A stretch of DNA of 64,000 nucleotides from NCBI GenBank assembly GCA_026636295.1, contig CP089463.1, forward strand, positions 930,001 through 994,000, in the 5' to 3' direction. The notes beneath the pieces are model-generated. The model had not been told where the DNA came from and did no database searches. It worked only from the letters and a program-made list of their open reading frames with translations. Made by a program: the position numbers and the translations under genes. The DNA is from Medakamo hakoo (taxonomy: Eukaryota; Chlorophyta; Trebouxiophyceae; Coccomyxaceae). Positions 1 to 14,827 of the stretch are shown in pieces. How positions within the stretch are numbered: the first letter of the stretch is position 1; each line of letters opens with the position of its first letter.

Positions 1-312
1 GAGCGGGTCGCCGCGGGACGGATGGGGCGAGAGGCGGCGCGGCGTGGAACGCAATGTCGGCGCGCCGGCCGGCCTCATTTTTCTTGGACCGTCCTTGAGG
101 GAGGACAGGACCTGTCCCTGAGCTGTTGTGCGCTTAGCAGGTGGCCGAGACCATGTCGCAGCCGTGCGTGTGTGCAGCGTCGGGGTAAACGCGCAAAGAT
201 CGGAGCTTTGACCGTTTCGCAGGCGTGCGTTTTGGAAGGGAGGTGTGGCGCTGCTCGCGCTTCACTACAGACACGCTCGCAGGGCGCGTGTGGCGACGCC
301 AGACAAAAAAAA
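1..312. other. Upstream region of the GTP cyclohydrolase II gene
   Basis: The reading frame of the first exon of the following gene stays open to the left edge of the window, so the true start could lie further left. Nothing in this stretch resembles a known domain. In particular I see no 3,4-dihydroxy-2-butanone 4-phosphate synthase sequence. An A9 run ends directly at the chosen ATG at 313, as in several other leaders here. It is probably promoter and 5' UTR. Confidence 0.4.
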
Positions 313-1909
313 ATGCACGCCCGCACGGCCTGCGTGGCGTCCACCAGCGGGCCCAGCCCGCCGCCACGAGGGCGACGCCACCCACGCCGCACGCCCGGCG
401 GTGGCGGAACAGGGCCGGCCTCACCCAGCCCTCCCGTGTCGGCTGCTGCCCCGTCGCCCAGCCGCTCGCCCGAGTCGGCGCCTAAGCAGCAGTCGCCGCT
501 GCCGCCGGGTGGGGGCAGCGTGGCTGACCGTGTGGCTGCGGCACGGGAGGGCGTGCGTCGGTCGACGTCCTCCCGCGGCCCGGCCCCACCAGGCGCGGCC
601 GCAGGTGACGCCGGCTCGCCGCACCAGCAGCCAAGCGCTGCTGGCCGCACGCCGCGCCCCGCGCACTCAGTTGAAGGCTGTGCGACCGAGTTTGTCGCGG
701 AAACGCTGCTGCCCACCCGCCAGGGAAAATTCCGGCTGCGCGGCTACCGGCACACGGTACGATAGGGAGGGAGGAGGAGTGCGAGTGGCCAAACGCGGGC
801 GTCCGATAAAACTTGCGGTCGTCAGGCACGCAAAGCAATCCGTCGGCCCTGCGACGCGTCGTGTCGTCGCGTCCGGAAGTCGGGCTGAGCCAGGCGGTTG
901 CGACCCTCGTCCAGCCTGTTGCCCGATGACTCAGGCTCAGCGTATGCGTGGGGAACAGTCTCGTCGAAAGCGCGGATGCCGTCGCACTTGTGCCGTCCTT
1001 TCCCCCCCTCGCCCCCCGCCCTCCACGCTCTCACCACGACGACCACCACCACCACTGCTCCATCCATCCTCCCTCAACCAGGCGGACGGCGGCCTGACCC
1101 ACACCGAACCTTGCGCCATCCTGACCGGCCGTCCGGAAGGGCGCACGGCCGTCCCCCTCCGCGTCCACGACGCTTGTTTCACGTCTGAAGTCCTGGGCTC
1201 GTTGAAATGCGATTGCGCGGACCAACTGCGGCTGGCGCTCGACTACATTTCCGGCCCGGAGGGCCCCGGCCTCGTCATCTACCTGCAACAGGAAGGCCGG
1301 GGCATCGGCCTGGCCAACAAGATCGCGGCGTACGCCCTGCAGGAAGGCGGCCTGGACACCGTGGACGCCAACCGGGCGCTCGGCCTCCCCGACGACGCGC
1401 GCGAGTACTCGTCCGTCGCGTCCATCCTCGCCGACCTGGGCATCGCCTCCGTCCGCCTCATGACCAACAACCCGCGCAAGGTGGAGCTGTTGAGGGGGCT
1501 GGGCGTGGCCGTCGTCGGCCGCATCCCCTGCCTCGTCCAGGCGCAGGAGCACTCCGTCGGCTACCTGTTGGCCAAGGCCGGGCGGATGTCGCACCTCCTG
1601 GCCGCGGCGGAGGGCGGGGGCGGGGGCGGGGGGGGTGGTGGGGGCCCGGCGGCCTCCGACGCGTCGTCGCCCTCCGGCTCCGCCATCCCGTCCTTGTCGC
1701 CCTTGGCCTCCGCGGATGAAGAGCCCGCCCTGGACGGCTCCTTCTGTTACTGGGACCACGGCGGCGAACCGCTCGCGCCGTCCGCGGGCGATGGCACGGG
1801 CGGCGGCGAGCCTGAACCGCCGGCCACGCCGCCTCCACAGCAGCCGGGCCGCATGGGCCGGGTCAGCGGCTTGGGCCAGCGCCTGGTCAGCCTGGAAGGG
1901 GGCGAGTGA
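313..1909 (+). CDS. RIBA: GTP cyclohydrolase II, plastid-targeted (riboflavin synthesis)
   Basis: Two exons, 313-756 and 1082-1909, join in phase 0 (423 aa). The enzyme opens GTP to 2,5-diamino-6-ribosylamino-pyrimidinone phosphate, the first step of riboflavin synthesis, expected in the plastid. Exon 1 ends in a family-typical block (LLPTRQGKFRLRGYRHT) that runs straight into ADGGLTHTEP in exon 2. The zinc-ligand pattern CFTSEVLGSLKCDC and the block QEGRGIGLANKI follow. The N-terminus is rich in Arg, Ala and Ser and fits a transit peptide. The first ATG before a plausible transit peptide is at 313, preceded by A9. Plant RIBA proteins usually carry a DHBP synthase domain in front; none is visible here, unless it lies in exons left of the window. 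The C-terminal 110 residues are Gly/Pro-rich and unconserved. The intron has complementary ends. Confidence 0.92.
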
Positions 1910-2200
1910 GTGTGGGTGCGTGGAGCCTGGGTGCGCGTGCGCCGGCTTCACAATTCCAATTCTTTTGTGTGTTTGTTCCATGTCCCGAGGTTGTGCGCGT
2001 GGCTGGAAGGGGGGGGGCGGTCCGGGTGACGTGTAGCTGGCCAACGTTTCTCCGCTTTGATTTTTGGTTTGAAACAGACGCTTCGTGACCCACAGGGATA
2101 GCTGCTTGCTGCACGCGTCGACGGAGGAGGGGCGGGCCGTGTAGAAAAAGGTTGGAAGGCTTGTTTTTTGTAACTCACCCGCCACGCACTTCGCCTCTCT

Positions 2201-3520
2201 CTACCCCACCGGCCGCAGCAGCCACCACCCGGCCAGCGCCGCTAGAGCGGGCACCGAAATGTTGTCGTCGATGAAGCTGTTGAGGGGCAAGGATTCGGCT
2301 AATGTCGCCAGGCCGGCGGTGGCTGCGATCGCAGCAGCCGCGGGCGCTGGGTCGACGACAAAAAACCCGCACCGCACAAACAGGGCGATGATGCCCGCCG
2401 CCATGGCCGACCCGCCCAGGAACATGGCCCACGAGCCGGCCCAGGATTTGGCCCCATTCCAGGGCAGGCGGCCTTTGCCGCCCTTGGCGCCACCCCACCG
2501 CCGGCCAGCGATGTCCGCCAGGCCGTCCCCACCGCACATGAGCGCGACGACGAGCGCGGAGACGGGGGAGGACCGCCAGGCGAGGAGGGTCGTCGCAATC
2601 AGAGCCAGGACGTAAAATGTGGGCCCGCGCAGGAGCTCCTTGCTGTATTTATGGGCGGCAAGGGAGGCGGCCGTGAGATAAAAAGGTCGAGGGGCCTTCC
2701 TCTCCATCCATCCACTCCATTCCATCCCAACAACACTCACCGGTCGCCCTCCCTGCTCATGCTTTTGACGGTGCCCTCATCCCGCAGTGCGCCCGCGCCG
2801 ACGGCCACCAGGCGCAGCAGGTTGGCCGCGGGCACGGCGGCCGCGTACAGGCGGGCGTTGGGAGAGGAACTGTTTTTTGTGTGTAGATGGGGGATGGATG
2901 AGAAAGAGAGAGGGGCGCGAAGTCCACGGACCCACAACGTGCGCACCCACCACAACCTCACCTGAACAGGGGCCAGCACAGCACGAAGCCGGGCCCAGCC
3001 AGGGTGTGGACCAGCTTGCGCGTCAGTTTCTGTTGGGGTGGTGGTGGGGTGGGGGTGAGGGGATGAGGGCGAGGGTCCGGCGACGAGGCCTGGTTGCCGC
3101 AAAAACAAAATGAACCGCGGCGCAGAAATCCCTCACCCTGTCCAGCCAGTCCCGGGTCGCGGCCAGGTCGCACGCCTTGACCAGGAGTAAGGCAAGGACG
3201 GCCGCCAGCACGGCGGCGGCGCCGTCCCGCTGGGCAGGGATCGCCAGGAAGTCGTGCAGTGCAGCGAGCGCATCGGCCAGCGCGGGCGGCAGTGGCGCGG
3301 TGTTGAGAGGGGCCACCCGCGTGAGGGTAGGCAGGGCGCGGGCCGGTCGCCGATGAGTGACGTGTAGCACGTGACGTTGGCCACCTGAAGAGGTGGCTAG
3401 TGAGGGCGTGAAACGCCCTGGCGCAGCGGTGGCGGGGCGCGATGGCCGGGGGACGGCGGGCACGGAAGCGACGTCGGCGCACCGCCCACGCGTGTTCGGC
3501 CGAGCCGCCGGGACGCGCAT
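2201..3520 (-). CDS. VTE5: Phytol/farnesol kinase-like (VTE5/FOLK family) membrane protein
   Basis: Four exons on the minus strand, 3520-3137, 3029-2962, 2869-2741 and 2642-2201, with phases 0, 2 and 2, encode 340 aa. The family phosphorylates phytol or farnesol with CTP. In plastids this recycles chlorophyll phytol into tocopherol. Family blocks run across all joins: RKLVHTLAGPG, then CWPLFSSSPNARLYAAAVP, then REGDRKELLRGP, then VVALMCGGDGLADIAGRRWG and the C-terminal DDNISVP. Several hydrophobic segments are visible. The first about 80 residues are Arg/Ser/Ala-rich, consistent with a plastid transit peptide starting at the Met at 3520. The gene is convergent with RIBA and divergent from GMD (240 bp spacer). 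VTE5 and FOLK cannot be told apart by eye, so the exact substrate is inferred. Confidence 0.9.
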
Positions 3521-3760
3521 GTTTTTGTGTTCCTAGGTGTTGCAGATGGACTGCGCTATCCGGCCGGCCGGCTGCGTGTCGGAGCGGGCGATGCCGGACG
3601 GGTGCGCGGGCTCACCTCCCTCGGCAGCAGAGGGAGAAATACAAGTGTGCTCCGCGCCACGCCCGCCCTTCACTCCCCACTCAAACGAAGAGCTATAGAA
3701 AAAAGACGAGCGAGTTCGTCGCCACCAAACACGGACAAAAACCAAACCAACTCCCCCAAC

Positions 3761-5377
<1,617 letters not shown>

Positions 5378-5778
5378 AGTGGAGTGGTGTGTGTGTGCGT
5401 GCGTGATAAAAAACGGACGCGAACAAACAACGACACGAAACAAAAAAAAAATGGGAGGGAGGGGTGGTGCCTGCTTGTGCGTGCTTTTCCTGCGAGAAAG
5501 GGCCCGCGCGCGCGCGCGCGCCCATCCTGTATGGCGCCCTGCCTGAGCGCACCATGCCGGGCGTGCGCGTGCGCGAGGGGCGCGTGTGTCGTGGTCCTGA
5601 GATGGGGGCGGGAGGGAGCGCGTGATAAAAAGAACCAAGCCCGTGGTTTTCCATGCTCATTCTCGCCTTTCTTTCCATTCATTTACAGTGCGCGTGGCGG
5701 CACTCCCACGCACGCCGCCCTCTCCCTCGCGCGCACACACAGGACACGCCTCTCTACTCCCAGTCGCCATTCTTCACC
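5378..5778. other. Convergent spacer between GMD and GDP-fucose synthase
   Basis: This 401 bp region holds both 3' UTRs and no gene. A TG-rich tract (5386-5405) begins 9 nt after the GMD stop. A (CG)n tract lies near 5508-5521. On the minus strand TGTAA at 5687-5683, 92 nt beyond the fucose synthase stop, is a candidate poly(A) signal. Confidence 0.6.
5683..5687 (-). terminator. Candidate UGUAA poly(A) signal of GDP-fucose synthase
   Basis: TGTAA on the minus strand lies 92 nt downstream of the stop codon. UGUAA is the established green-algal poly(A) signal. The assignment rests on motif and distance only. Confidence 0.45.
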
Positions 5779-8935
<3,157 letters not shown>

Positions 8936-8979
8936 ATTGTTTTTTTTTGCACTTGGTTTCCCTCTCAAAAAACCTCCAT

Positions 8980-9008
8980 GCATCCATCCATCCATCCGTC
9001 CATCCATC
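8980..9008. repeat. (CATC)n short tandem repeat between convergent genes
   Basis: About six copies of CATC with one variant fill most of the 73 bp between the SOUL gene stop and the RhoGAP gene stop. The same CCATCC motif recurs near many intron acceptors in this window. Confidence 0.75.
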
Positions 9009-10412
9009 TCACGGCAGCGCGTGCGGCGAGCTCGTCCCACCCCCGCCGTCCGCCGCCCGCAGAATCAGGCAGCCCAACGCCCGCCCGACCGCCGCCGCTT
9101 CGTCCGGGCTGAGGTCGGACCTCCCCCCGTTCCCCGACGCATGCCAGGCCAGGGCGGGCGTGAGGGCCGCGCCCAGGGCCCACGGGTCGGCGCCGCTGCC
9201 GACCAGGCGCCCAGCCACATCGACGACCAGCGCAAACGCGGCCGCGTGAGCGGGTGGGAGCGCGTCCGCGACTTCGGCGGCTGTGGCAGTGGCGACCGCG
9301 CCTTCGCCGGTGGCTTCGTCCGCCTGTCCGGCCGCGGCCGCGGCCGACGCGGCGCCCGCCGCGATAAACTCTTGGAGGCGGGATGGCGGCGTCAAGATGG
9401 GTTCCGGCAGGCCCGCGCAATACAGCTTGGCCGCCGTCGCCAGCGTGGCGGGCGTCGCGCCGGGTGGCGGGAGGGCCGCGCCGCCCGCGCCGGCAGCCGC
9501 GTCCAGGACGAAGCCGGCCAGTTCGGGCGGCGCGTCGACCGTGAACGCGCCCGCGACGTCACCGCCCGCTTCCGCCGCGGCGGCCAGGCCGGCGCAGCAC
9601 ACGAGCAACGCCCGTGGGACAGGGACTGCCGACGCTTCTGACGCGCACAGGCTGGCCAAAGCGGCGCCGGGCACGGACGACGCGGCTGCGAGGGCGGCCA
9701 AACCGCCGCCGCCGCCGCCACCGCCGGGCCCGTCCGCCAGGCGCAGGCGGCGCAGCTTGTCCTCCGCCGCCGCGGCCGCGGCTTTGGACATGGACGCCAC
9801 CGCCCCAGCAGCTTCTTTCGAGGCTGCCACCGTCGCCGCCAGCGCGTGCCGCGAGTCACCGGCCCAGTCCTTGGCGCGCAGGCGGTCTGCTGCGTCTTTC
9901 GCGGCCGCGCGCGCTTTGGCCGCCCGCGCGCGGGCAGCGGCCGCGAAACCGGAGCTGGTCAAGGCGCCGCCACCGGCCGGTGCGTACGATGTAGCATCGC
10001 CCGGGCGCGGCAGGCCCTCCGTGGACGACTGCAGGCGGACGCCGGCGGACGAGGCGGCGGGGGCAACCAAGTGCGCGGCGGAGGGAGGCGAGGTCGCGCG
10101 CGCTGGTGGTGCAGGTGGAGCAGCGCCGCCGGGTATCACCGCGCCTTCGTCCTTGACCGCCAGCGGCTCTGGAGGAGCGCCTGGCTTGTGCTCAGGCGCC
10201 GGAGGTGGTGGAGGGGACTGTGACGCGGCCGGTGGAGGCGAGGGCGGGAGGACGACTGATGCATCGGTGCCGGCCGCGGCCTCGGCCATGGCCGGCGGCG
10301 GCGGCGGCGGCGGCGGTGGCGGGGGTTCGGCGTCACCCAGACTGACATCGACGACGTCCGCATCGTCCTCAAGTGTAAAGGCGCCCGGAGGCGGTTCCGG
10401 TGGGGCGGCCAT
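9009..10412 (-). CDS. Atypical RhoGAP-domain protein without an arginine finger
   Basis: A single exon of 467 aa. The N-terminal half is Pro/Ala-rich and includes a P11 run. An alanine-rich helical stretch (about 150-230) precedes a divergent RhoGAP domain (about 255-460) with VPVPRALLVCCAGLAAA and a recognisable LATAAKLYCAGLPEPIL block. The position of the catalytic arginine in the usual GxFR motif reads GAFTV, with Thr at residue 291, so GTPase activation by the classical mechanism is unlikely. The architecture recalls plant RhoGAP-like proteins of the At5g61530 type, which as I recall also lack the arginine. The start at 10412 is the first Met after an A-rich leader. The domain assignment is fairly sure; the function is not. 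Confidence 0.72.
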   Translation of the reverse strand: MAAPPEPPPGAFTLEDDADVVDVSLGDAEPPPPPPPPPPPAMAEAAAGTDASVVLPPSPPPAASQSPPPPPAPEHKPGAPPEPLAVKDEGAVIPGGAAPPAPPARATSPPSAAHLVAPAASSAGVRLQSSTEGLPRPGDATSYAPAGGGALTSSGFAAAARARAAKARAAAKDAADRLRAKDWAGDSRHALAATVAASKEAAGAVASMSKAAAAAAEDKLRRLRLADGPGGGGGGGGLAALAAASSVPGAALASLCASEASAVPVPRALLVCCAGLAAAAEAGGDVAGAFTVDAPPELAGFVLDAAAGAGGAALPPPGATPATLATAAKLYCAGLPEPILTPPSRLQEFIAAGAASAAAAAGQADEATGEGAVATATAAEVADALPPAHAAAFALVVDVAGRLVGSGADPWALGAALTPALAWHASGNGGRSDLSPDEAAAVGRALGCLILRAADGGGGTSSPHALP

Positions 10413-10570
10413 CGTGCGTTTTTTGAAGGAAAAAGGCAGACATGCGTCTGGGCGCGCACTTCCATCCGACCTTGCCCCTCTGTCTCTCTCTGCCCGTCCA
10501 TCCGTGTCCGTCAGCTGCGATCTGTCTTTCATTTGAACCGAATAGAACCTACACAAGCCCTCTGAATGCT

Positions 10571-11527
10571 CTACGGGCACGTCCGCTCATCCAACCCGTC
10601 CTCGCCGCCACTCTGCCTGCCTTTTGCTCGCTTTGGCGGCGGGGGCAGTGAGGCTGGCCCGGCCTCGCCGCCTCCCCCACCCTCACCACGGCCGTCGGTG
10701 TCGCCGTCGTCGCCGCCGTCCTCACTGCTGCTGCTGCTGCTGGACCCGTACGCACCCAAGCCGGGCAAGCCGCCCACTGGAGAAGGCGCCGCCTGTCCCG
10801 CCGCCTTTTCCTCCTCCTCCCCACCGCGACTGCCGCCGCCGCCGCCCTCCACGCACCACCGGTAGTACGCGTGCAGCGCGCTGCCCGCCTCCAGAAACTC
10901 AAAGCGTGGGTTGCCTGCTTGCGCTGTGCGCAGCGCGATCTCCGTGGCTGCCCGCCGGTTGCGCGTGACGGCCCGGACAAAGTCCGCCGTGCGGGCGATG
11001 ATGGCGGCGGCCTTGGCCGTGGACGGGGCGGCCAGGCCTGGCGGCAGGTTGGGCGGTGGGATGAATGGTTCTGGGGCTACCTGGCCGCCGTCACCAGGCG
11101 CCGCTAGCCCTGCTGGCGGCGCGATCTCCGCGCCCGGAGCCTGTGACGGCAGCGGCGAGGACGGCGACGCAGCAGACGGCGGCGGGCGCTGCTCCTGCGA
11201 TGTCTGTTGGAGGTCGGCCCAGGCGACGCCCTCCACTTCCGCCGCCAGCGCGGCGTCGGCCGCCAGCTCTTCATCCGCAGGAGGCAGGCTGCGTCGCCTG
11301 CCTGTGTACCCGCCCACGCCGGGCGGCGGGCGATCCAAGAGTAAACGGGCGTCAAAGCGGTCCACGAGTGCGGGTGGGTGGTCGGCGGACGTGGTCGCGT
11401 CGGCCGCCCAGGCGACGAGCGGCGGCGGCGGGCCGCCGTCGTCCGGCCACAGATCAGCGGGGAGGCCATACACACAGAGTGCTGCATCCACCTCCTCCAA
11501 GCCCGCAAAGGCCGGGCGGCCGCCCAT
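10571..11527 (-). CDS. SURP (SWAP) domain splicing-regulator-like protein
   Basis: A single exon of 318 aa. Residues 1-30 (EEVDAALCVYGLPADLWPDD) and the following stretch resemble the N-terminal domain of SWAP-type splicing regulators. A SURP module lies at about 172-226 (IIARTADFVRAV, then TAQAGNPRFEFLEAGSALHAYYRWC). SURP modules bind SF1 or other splicing factors in the nucleus. The C-terminal tail is Gly/Glu/Ser-rich, with an S7 run and an acidic patch. Only one SURP domain is present where animal SFSWAP has two, and there is no RS domain. It is tandem with the RhoGAP gene (158 bp gap) and divergent from the vacuolar sorting receptor. Confidence 0.85.
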   Translation of the reverse strand: MGGRPAFAGLEEVDAALCVYGLPADLWPDDGGPPPPLVAWAADATTSADHPPALVDRFDARLLLDRPPPGVGGYTGRRRSLPPADEELAADAALAAEVEGVAWADLQQTSQEQRPPPSAASPSSPLPSQAPGAEIAPPAGLAAPGDGGQVAPEPFIPPPNLPPGLAAPSTAKAAAIIARTADFVRAVTRNRRAATEIALRTAQAGNPRFEFLEAGSALHAYYRWCVEGGGGGSRGGEEEEKAAGQAAPSPVGGLPGLGAYGSSSSSSSEDGGDDGDTDGRGEGGGGGEAGPASLPPPPKRAKGRQSGGEDGLDERTCP

Positions 11528-11706
11528 TTTTCATTTTTTTCTCCAAAAAAAAAAGACGAGTGAGGCACCTTCTACCCGCGCTCACACGGCTCACTAAGAG
11601 AAGCACACTAGGCTATTGCTTGGGTGCCCGGCCCAGCCGACTGCCTGCGGTCCAACCGGCCCTTCCAACCCCACGTCCTACGTCGGCCGCATCTCTACTC
11701 GTCACC

Positions 11707-14298
11707 ATGGCGCCGTTGGCGCGGTGCGCGGCGGTCCTGCTGCTCGCGCTCGCGGCGGCATTGCCCGCGCACGCCCGCTTTGTCGTGGAAAAGTCGGCCA
11801 TTCGCGTCAAGCTGCCTGCGGGCGCGCACCCACGACCCATCGCCATGTCCCTGGCCAATTTCGGCGCTCCCCTGTACGGCGGGTCCCTGATGTGCGTGCT
11901 TCGGAGGGGGAAGGCTGGGCGGCCGCGGCGGCGCTTTGTCCTCTTTTGCCGCGCCGCAGCGCTGGCCAGCCAACTGCTGCCCTTGCGAGGAGGACGCCGG
12001 GGCGCTGTGGACACCAGCCCGCCTCCTGCCGCGCATGGGCGACGTCTGAAGACACGACGCTAGCCAACAGTAGGGTCGGCGACGCCGGACAACCCCATCC
12101 ACGCCCGCCGTGTCGCCCTCCGCCCACCGCATTGCGAACGGAAAAAAAAAACCTCACGCCACCAACGGCCCCTCACCTCCTCTCCATCCATCCATCCAAC
12201 ACACACGCACCAGGGGGCGCCTCGTCTACGTCGACCGCGACCACGGCCACTCCAACCGGTGCAACCCCGACTGTCGGTACGCCTGCCAACCCTACTCTGA
12301 CGCCGACCCGCCCTTCCGCGTGGATGCCGGCGGCGGGGCGGCGCCCGGCCCCAACAACGCGATCATGCTCGTCGACCGGGGCCCCATGGACTCGGACGCC
12401 GCGCCCTGCAAGTTCGCGGAGAAGGTGTGGAACGCCCAGCAGGCGGGCGCGGCCGGCGTGCTGGTCGTCAACTTTGAGGACAAGCACACGACCATGGAAG
12501 CGCCGGACGACCAGGATGAGGTGAGCATGGTTTGGCGTGTTTGGGGGGGTGGGTGGACAAGAGAACAAAAGCAACGGCCCCCCGCCCCCCCGCCGCCCGC
12601 CCGCCCGCCCCCTCTCTCTCCCTCCCCTCACACCCACCACCCGCTCACGCCGCCGCTCCCACCTCCCCTCCCCCTCCCGCCCACACCCACCCCCAGATCT
12701 CGTACAAGTACCTGCGCAACATCACCATCCCGGCCGCCTTCATCACCAAGTCCGACGGCCAGGCCCTGAAGGACCTCGTGCGGCGCGGCGACACGTACAT
12801 CGTCATGGACTGGTCCGACGTCCTGCCCAAGGCCAGCCGCGTGGAGTGGGAGTTTTGGTCCAACTCCAACGACATGTGTGGCGCGGTCTGCGACGTCCAG
12901 AAGGAGTTCATCAAGGAGTTTGTGCCGGCCGCGCGCGAGCTGGACGACGGCAACTGGACCGCGTTCACGCCGCACTACATCGTCTGGGTGTGCCCGCCGT
13001 CGTACCGCGACTCGGACGAGTGCCGGTCCCAGTGCACGCACCACGGCCGGTACTGCACGCCCGACCCGGACGGGTCCATCGAAAAGGGGTACAGCGGCGC
13101 CGACATCGTCGCCGAAAACCTGCGCCAGCTGTGCGTGTTCAAGCTCGCCAACGCGGCCGGCCGGCCGTGGGTGTGGTGGGACTACGTCACCCGCTTTGGC
13201 GAGGAGTGCACCATGGCCGCCGGCAAGTACGGGCCCGAGTGCGCCGAAAAAGTGTTTGCGGCCGTCGGCGGCGGGTCGGACTGGGGGTCGCTGGCGGACC
13301 TGCACGCGTGCGTCGGCGACGTCCGCGCCGACGCGGACAACGCGCTCATGGAAGCCGAGATGGCCCGCCAGCGCGGCGGCGGGGACACCGGTGAAGTCTA
13401 CATCCTGCCCACACTGCGCATCAACAAGCGGCAGTACCGCGGCAAGCTGGCGTACGCGGACGTGCTGCGCGCCATCTGCGCCGCCCTGTCCGCGCCGTCC
13501 CCGCCGAAAGTGTGCACGCACGCGGCGGGCAACAATGCGTGCCGCCCCGGGTCGGCCGGCTACGCCGCCTGCGCGGCGCGCACCGACGGCAAGACAAAGT
13601 GCCGGGAGTCGCTCGCGGGGTACGAGTGCGAGTGCGGGTCGGGCTTCATCACGCACACCGACGCCAACGGGCGGGAGACGTGCCTCAACATCAACGAGTG
13701 CGTGTCGACGGCGGCCGCCCAGCTGGACCCGGCGTGCACGTGCGACCGGTGCGCGTGCAAGGACACGCCCGGCGGGTACGAGTGCCTGCCCGCCGTGCCC
13801 GATGAGTGCGCGGCCAACCACGGCGGCTGCTGGCACGGCGAGTTCACCGTGCGGGGCAAGCGGCGCGAGGTGTCGGCCTGCTACGACCGCATCGCCGAGT
13901 ACAAGGACGCGGCCGCGCACGGCCGGCTGACCGACGGCTTCCCGCTGTCGGAGTGCCGGTGCCCGCCCTGCTTCCGGTCGGTGAAGGGGTCGGGCGGCAA
14001 GGTCGAGTGCGTGCCCAAGTGCGACCTGGACTACTGCGACGAGCCGACCGGCGTGTGCTCGGCCGCGGGCGGCGGGGCCGGGGGCGGCGGGCCGCGGTCC
14101 GCGTCGACGGTCGCCTTTGCGGTGCTCGCCGCCCTCGCCGCCGTCGCGGGGGGCGGGTACGTCGCCTACGTGTTCCGGGGCAAGCGCATCATGGAGGCCG
14201 AGATTCGGGCCATCATGGCGCAGTACATCCAGCTGCCGGAGGATGAGGGTGCGGGCGGCGGGCGGAGCGGGGCCGCGGCGGGGAATGGTGGGGTCTAA
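11707..14298 (+). CDS. VSR: Vacuolar sorting receptor (VSR/BP-80 family)
   Basis: Three exons, 11707-11891, 12214-12520 and 12697-14298 (phases 2, 0), encode 697 aa. A type I membrane receptor that sorts soluble proteins to the vacuole. A signal peptide (residues 1-23) leads into a protease-associated domain (LVVNFEDKHTTMEAPDDQ, ITIPAAFITKSDGQALKD). A Cys-rich central region and EGF-like repeats (INECVSTAAAQ, CKDTPGGYECL) follow. A transmembrane helix lies near residues 630-655. The cytosolic tail reads MEAEIRAIMAQYIQLPEDE, nearly the land-plant tail, with the tyrosine sorting signal YIQL in place of YMPL. Both introns have complementary ends (7 and 11 bp perfect). Slightly longer than land-plant VSRs. 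Identification is secure. Confidence 0.97.
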
Positions 14299-14434
14299 GG
14301 GGGACTGGGAGGTTTTTCCTTGCGTTTTCACTTAGGTTGCGGCGCTTTCTCCCCCCTTCCGGCCGCCCAAAACGTCCGCACGCATTCATTGCTTGTGTGT
14401 GGAGTGGCTTTGGGAGCCTGGTGGTGGGTGGATG

Positions 14435-14439
14435 TGTAA
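14435..14439 (+). terminator. Candidate UGUAA poly(A) signal of VSR
   Basis: TGTAA lies 137 nt after the VSR stop codon in the sense strand, at a distance plausible for green-algal 3' ends. Confidence 0.45.
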
Positions 14440-14771
14440 GAAAGAAAGGGAGAGGACACACGATTGTTTTTTTTTTTTTTGCTTGGAACAGGATGGGATG
14501 GGGGCGGGCTGGCTGGTGACGGGTGGGATGGACAAAAAAAAACGACGGGAGAAAATGGTCCCGTCCATCTCTTTTGCAACAAAAAACGGGGAGGGAGTCA
14601 GTTGCGCCTGGAGCAACGAAAAAAACACAGCACACGCACGCCTAGATGTGCGTGGGCGTCGCCCCGTCCTGAAAAAAACCTAAAACACGAACGAAAAAAA
14701 AACAAGACCGCAGCGCGCACAGGTCCTAGGCCCGACTAGCAGCAAATAAAAAAAGGGGAGCAGCGCGCGGA

Positions 14772-14806
14772 ACACACACACACACACACACACGCACACA
14801 CGCACA
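14772..14806 (-). repeat. (CA)n / sense (TG)n repeat in the SDP1-like 3' UTR
   Basis: An imperfect dinucleotide repeat of about 35 nt begins 21 nt beyond the stop of the lipase gene. It reads TG in that gene's sense strand. Confidence 0.85.
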
Positions 14807-14827
14807 AGTTCTTGAGAAAACAAACAA

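Larger units (their letters stand above)
14299..14827. other. Convergent spacer between VSR and SDP1-like genes
   Basis: At 529 bp this is the longest gene-free stretch in the window. It is unusually rich in A/T homopolymers (T12 near 14466, several A8 runs) and ends in a CA repeat next to the SDP1 stop. No ORF here resembles a protein family. It probably contains two 3' UTRs. TGTAA at 14435 is a candidate poly(A) signal for VSR. Confidence 0.6.

Noticed and set aside
8980-9008. CRISPR-like or minisatellite array
   Set aside because: Only about 29 bp of CATC units without spacers; a simple tetranucleotide repeat.
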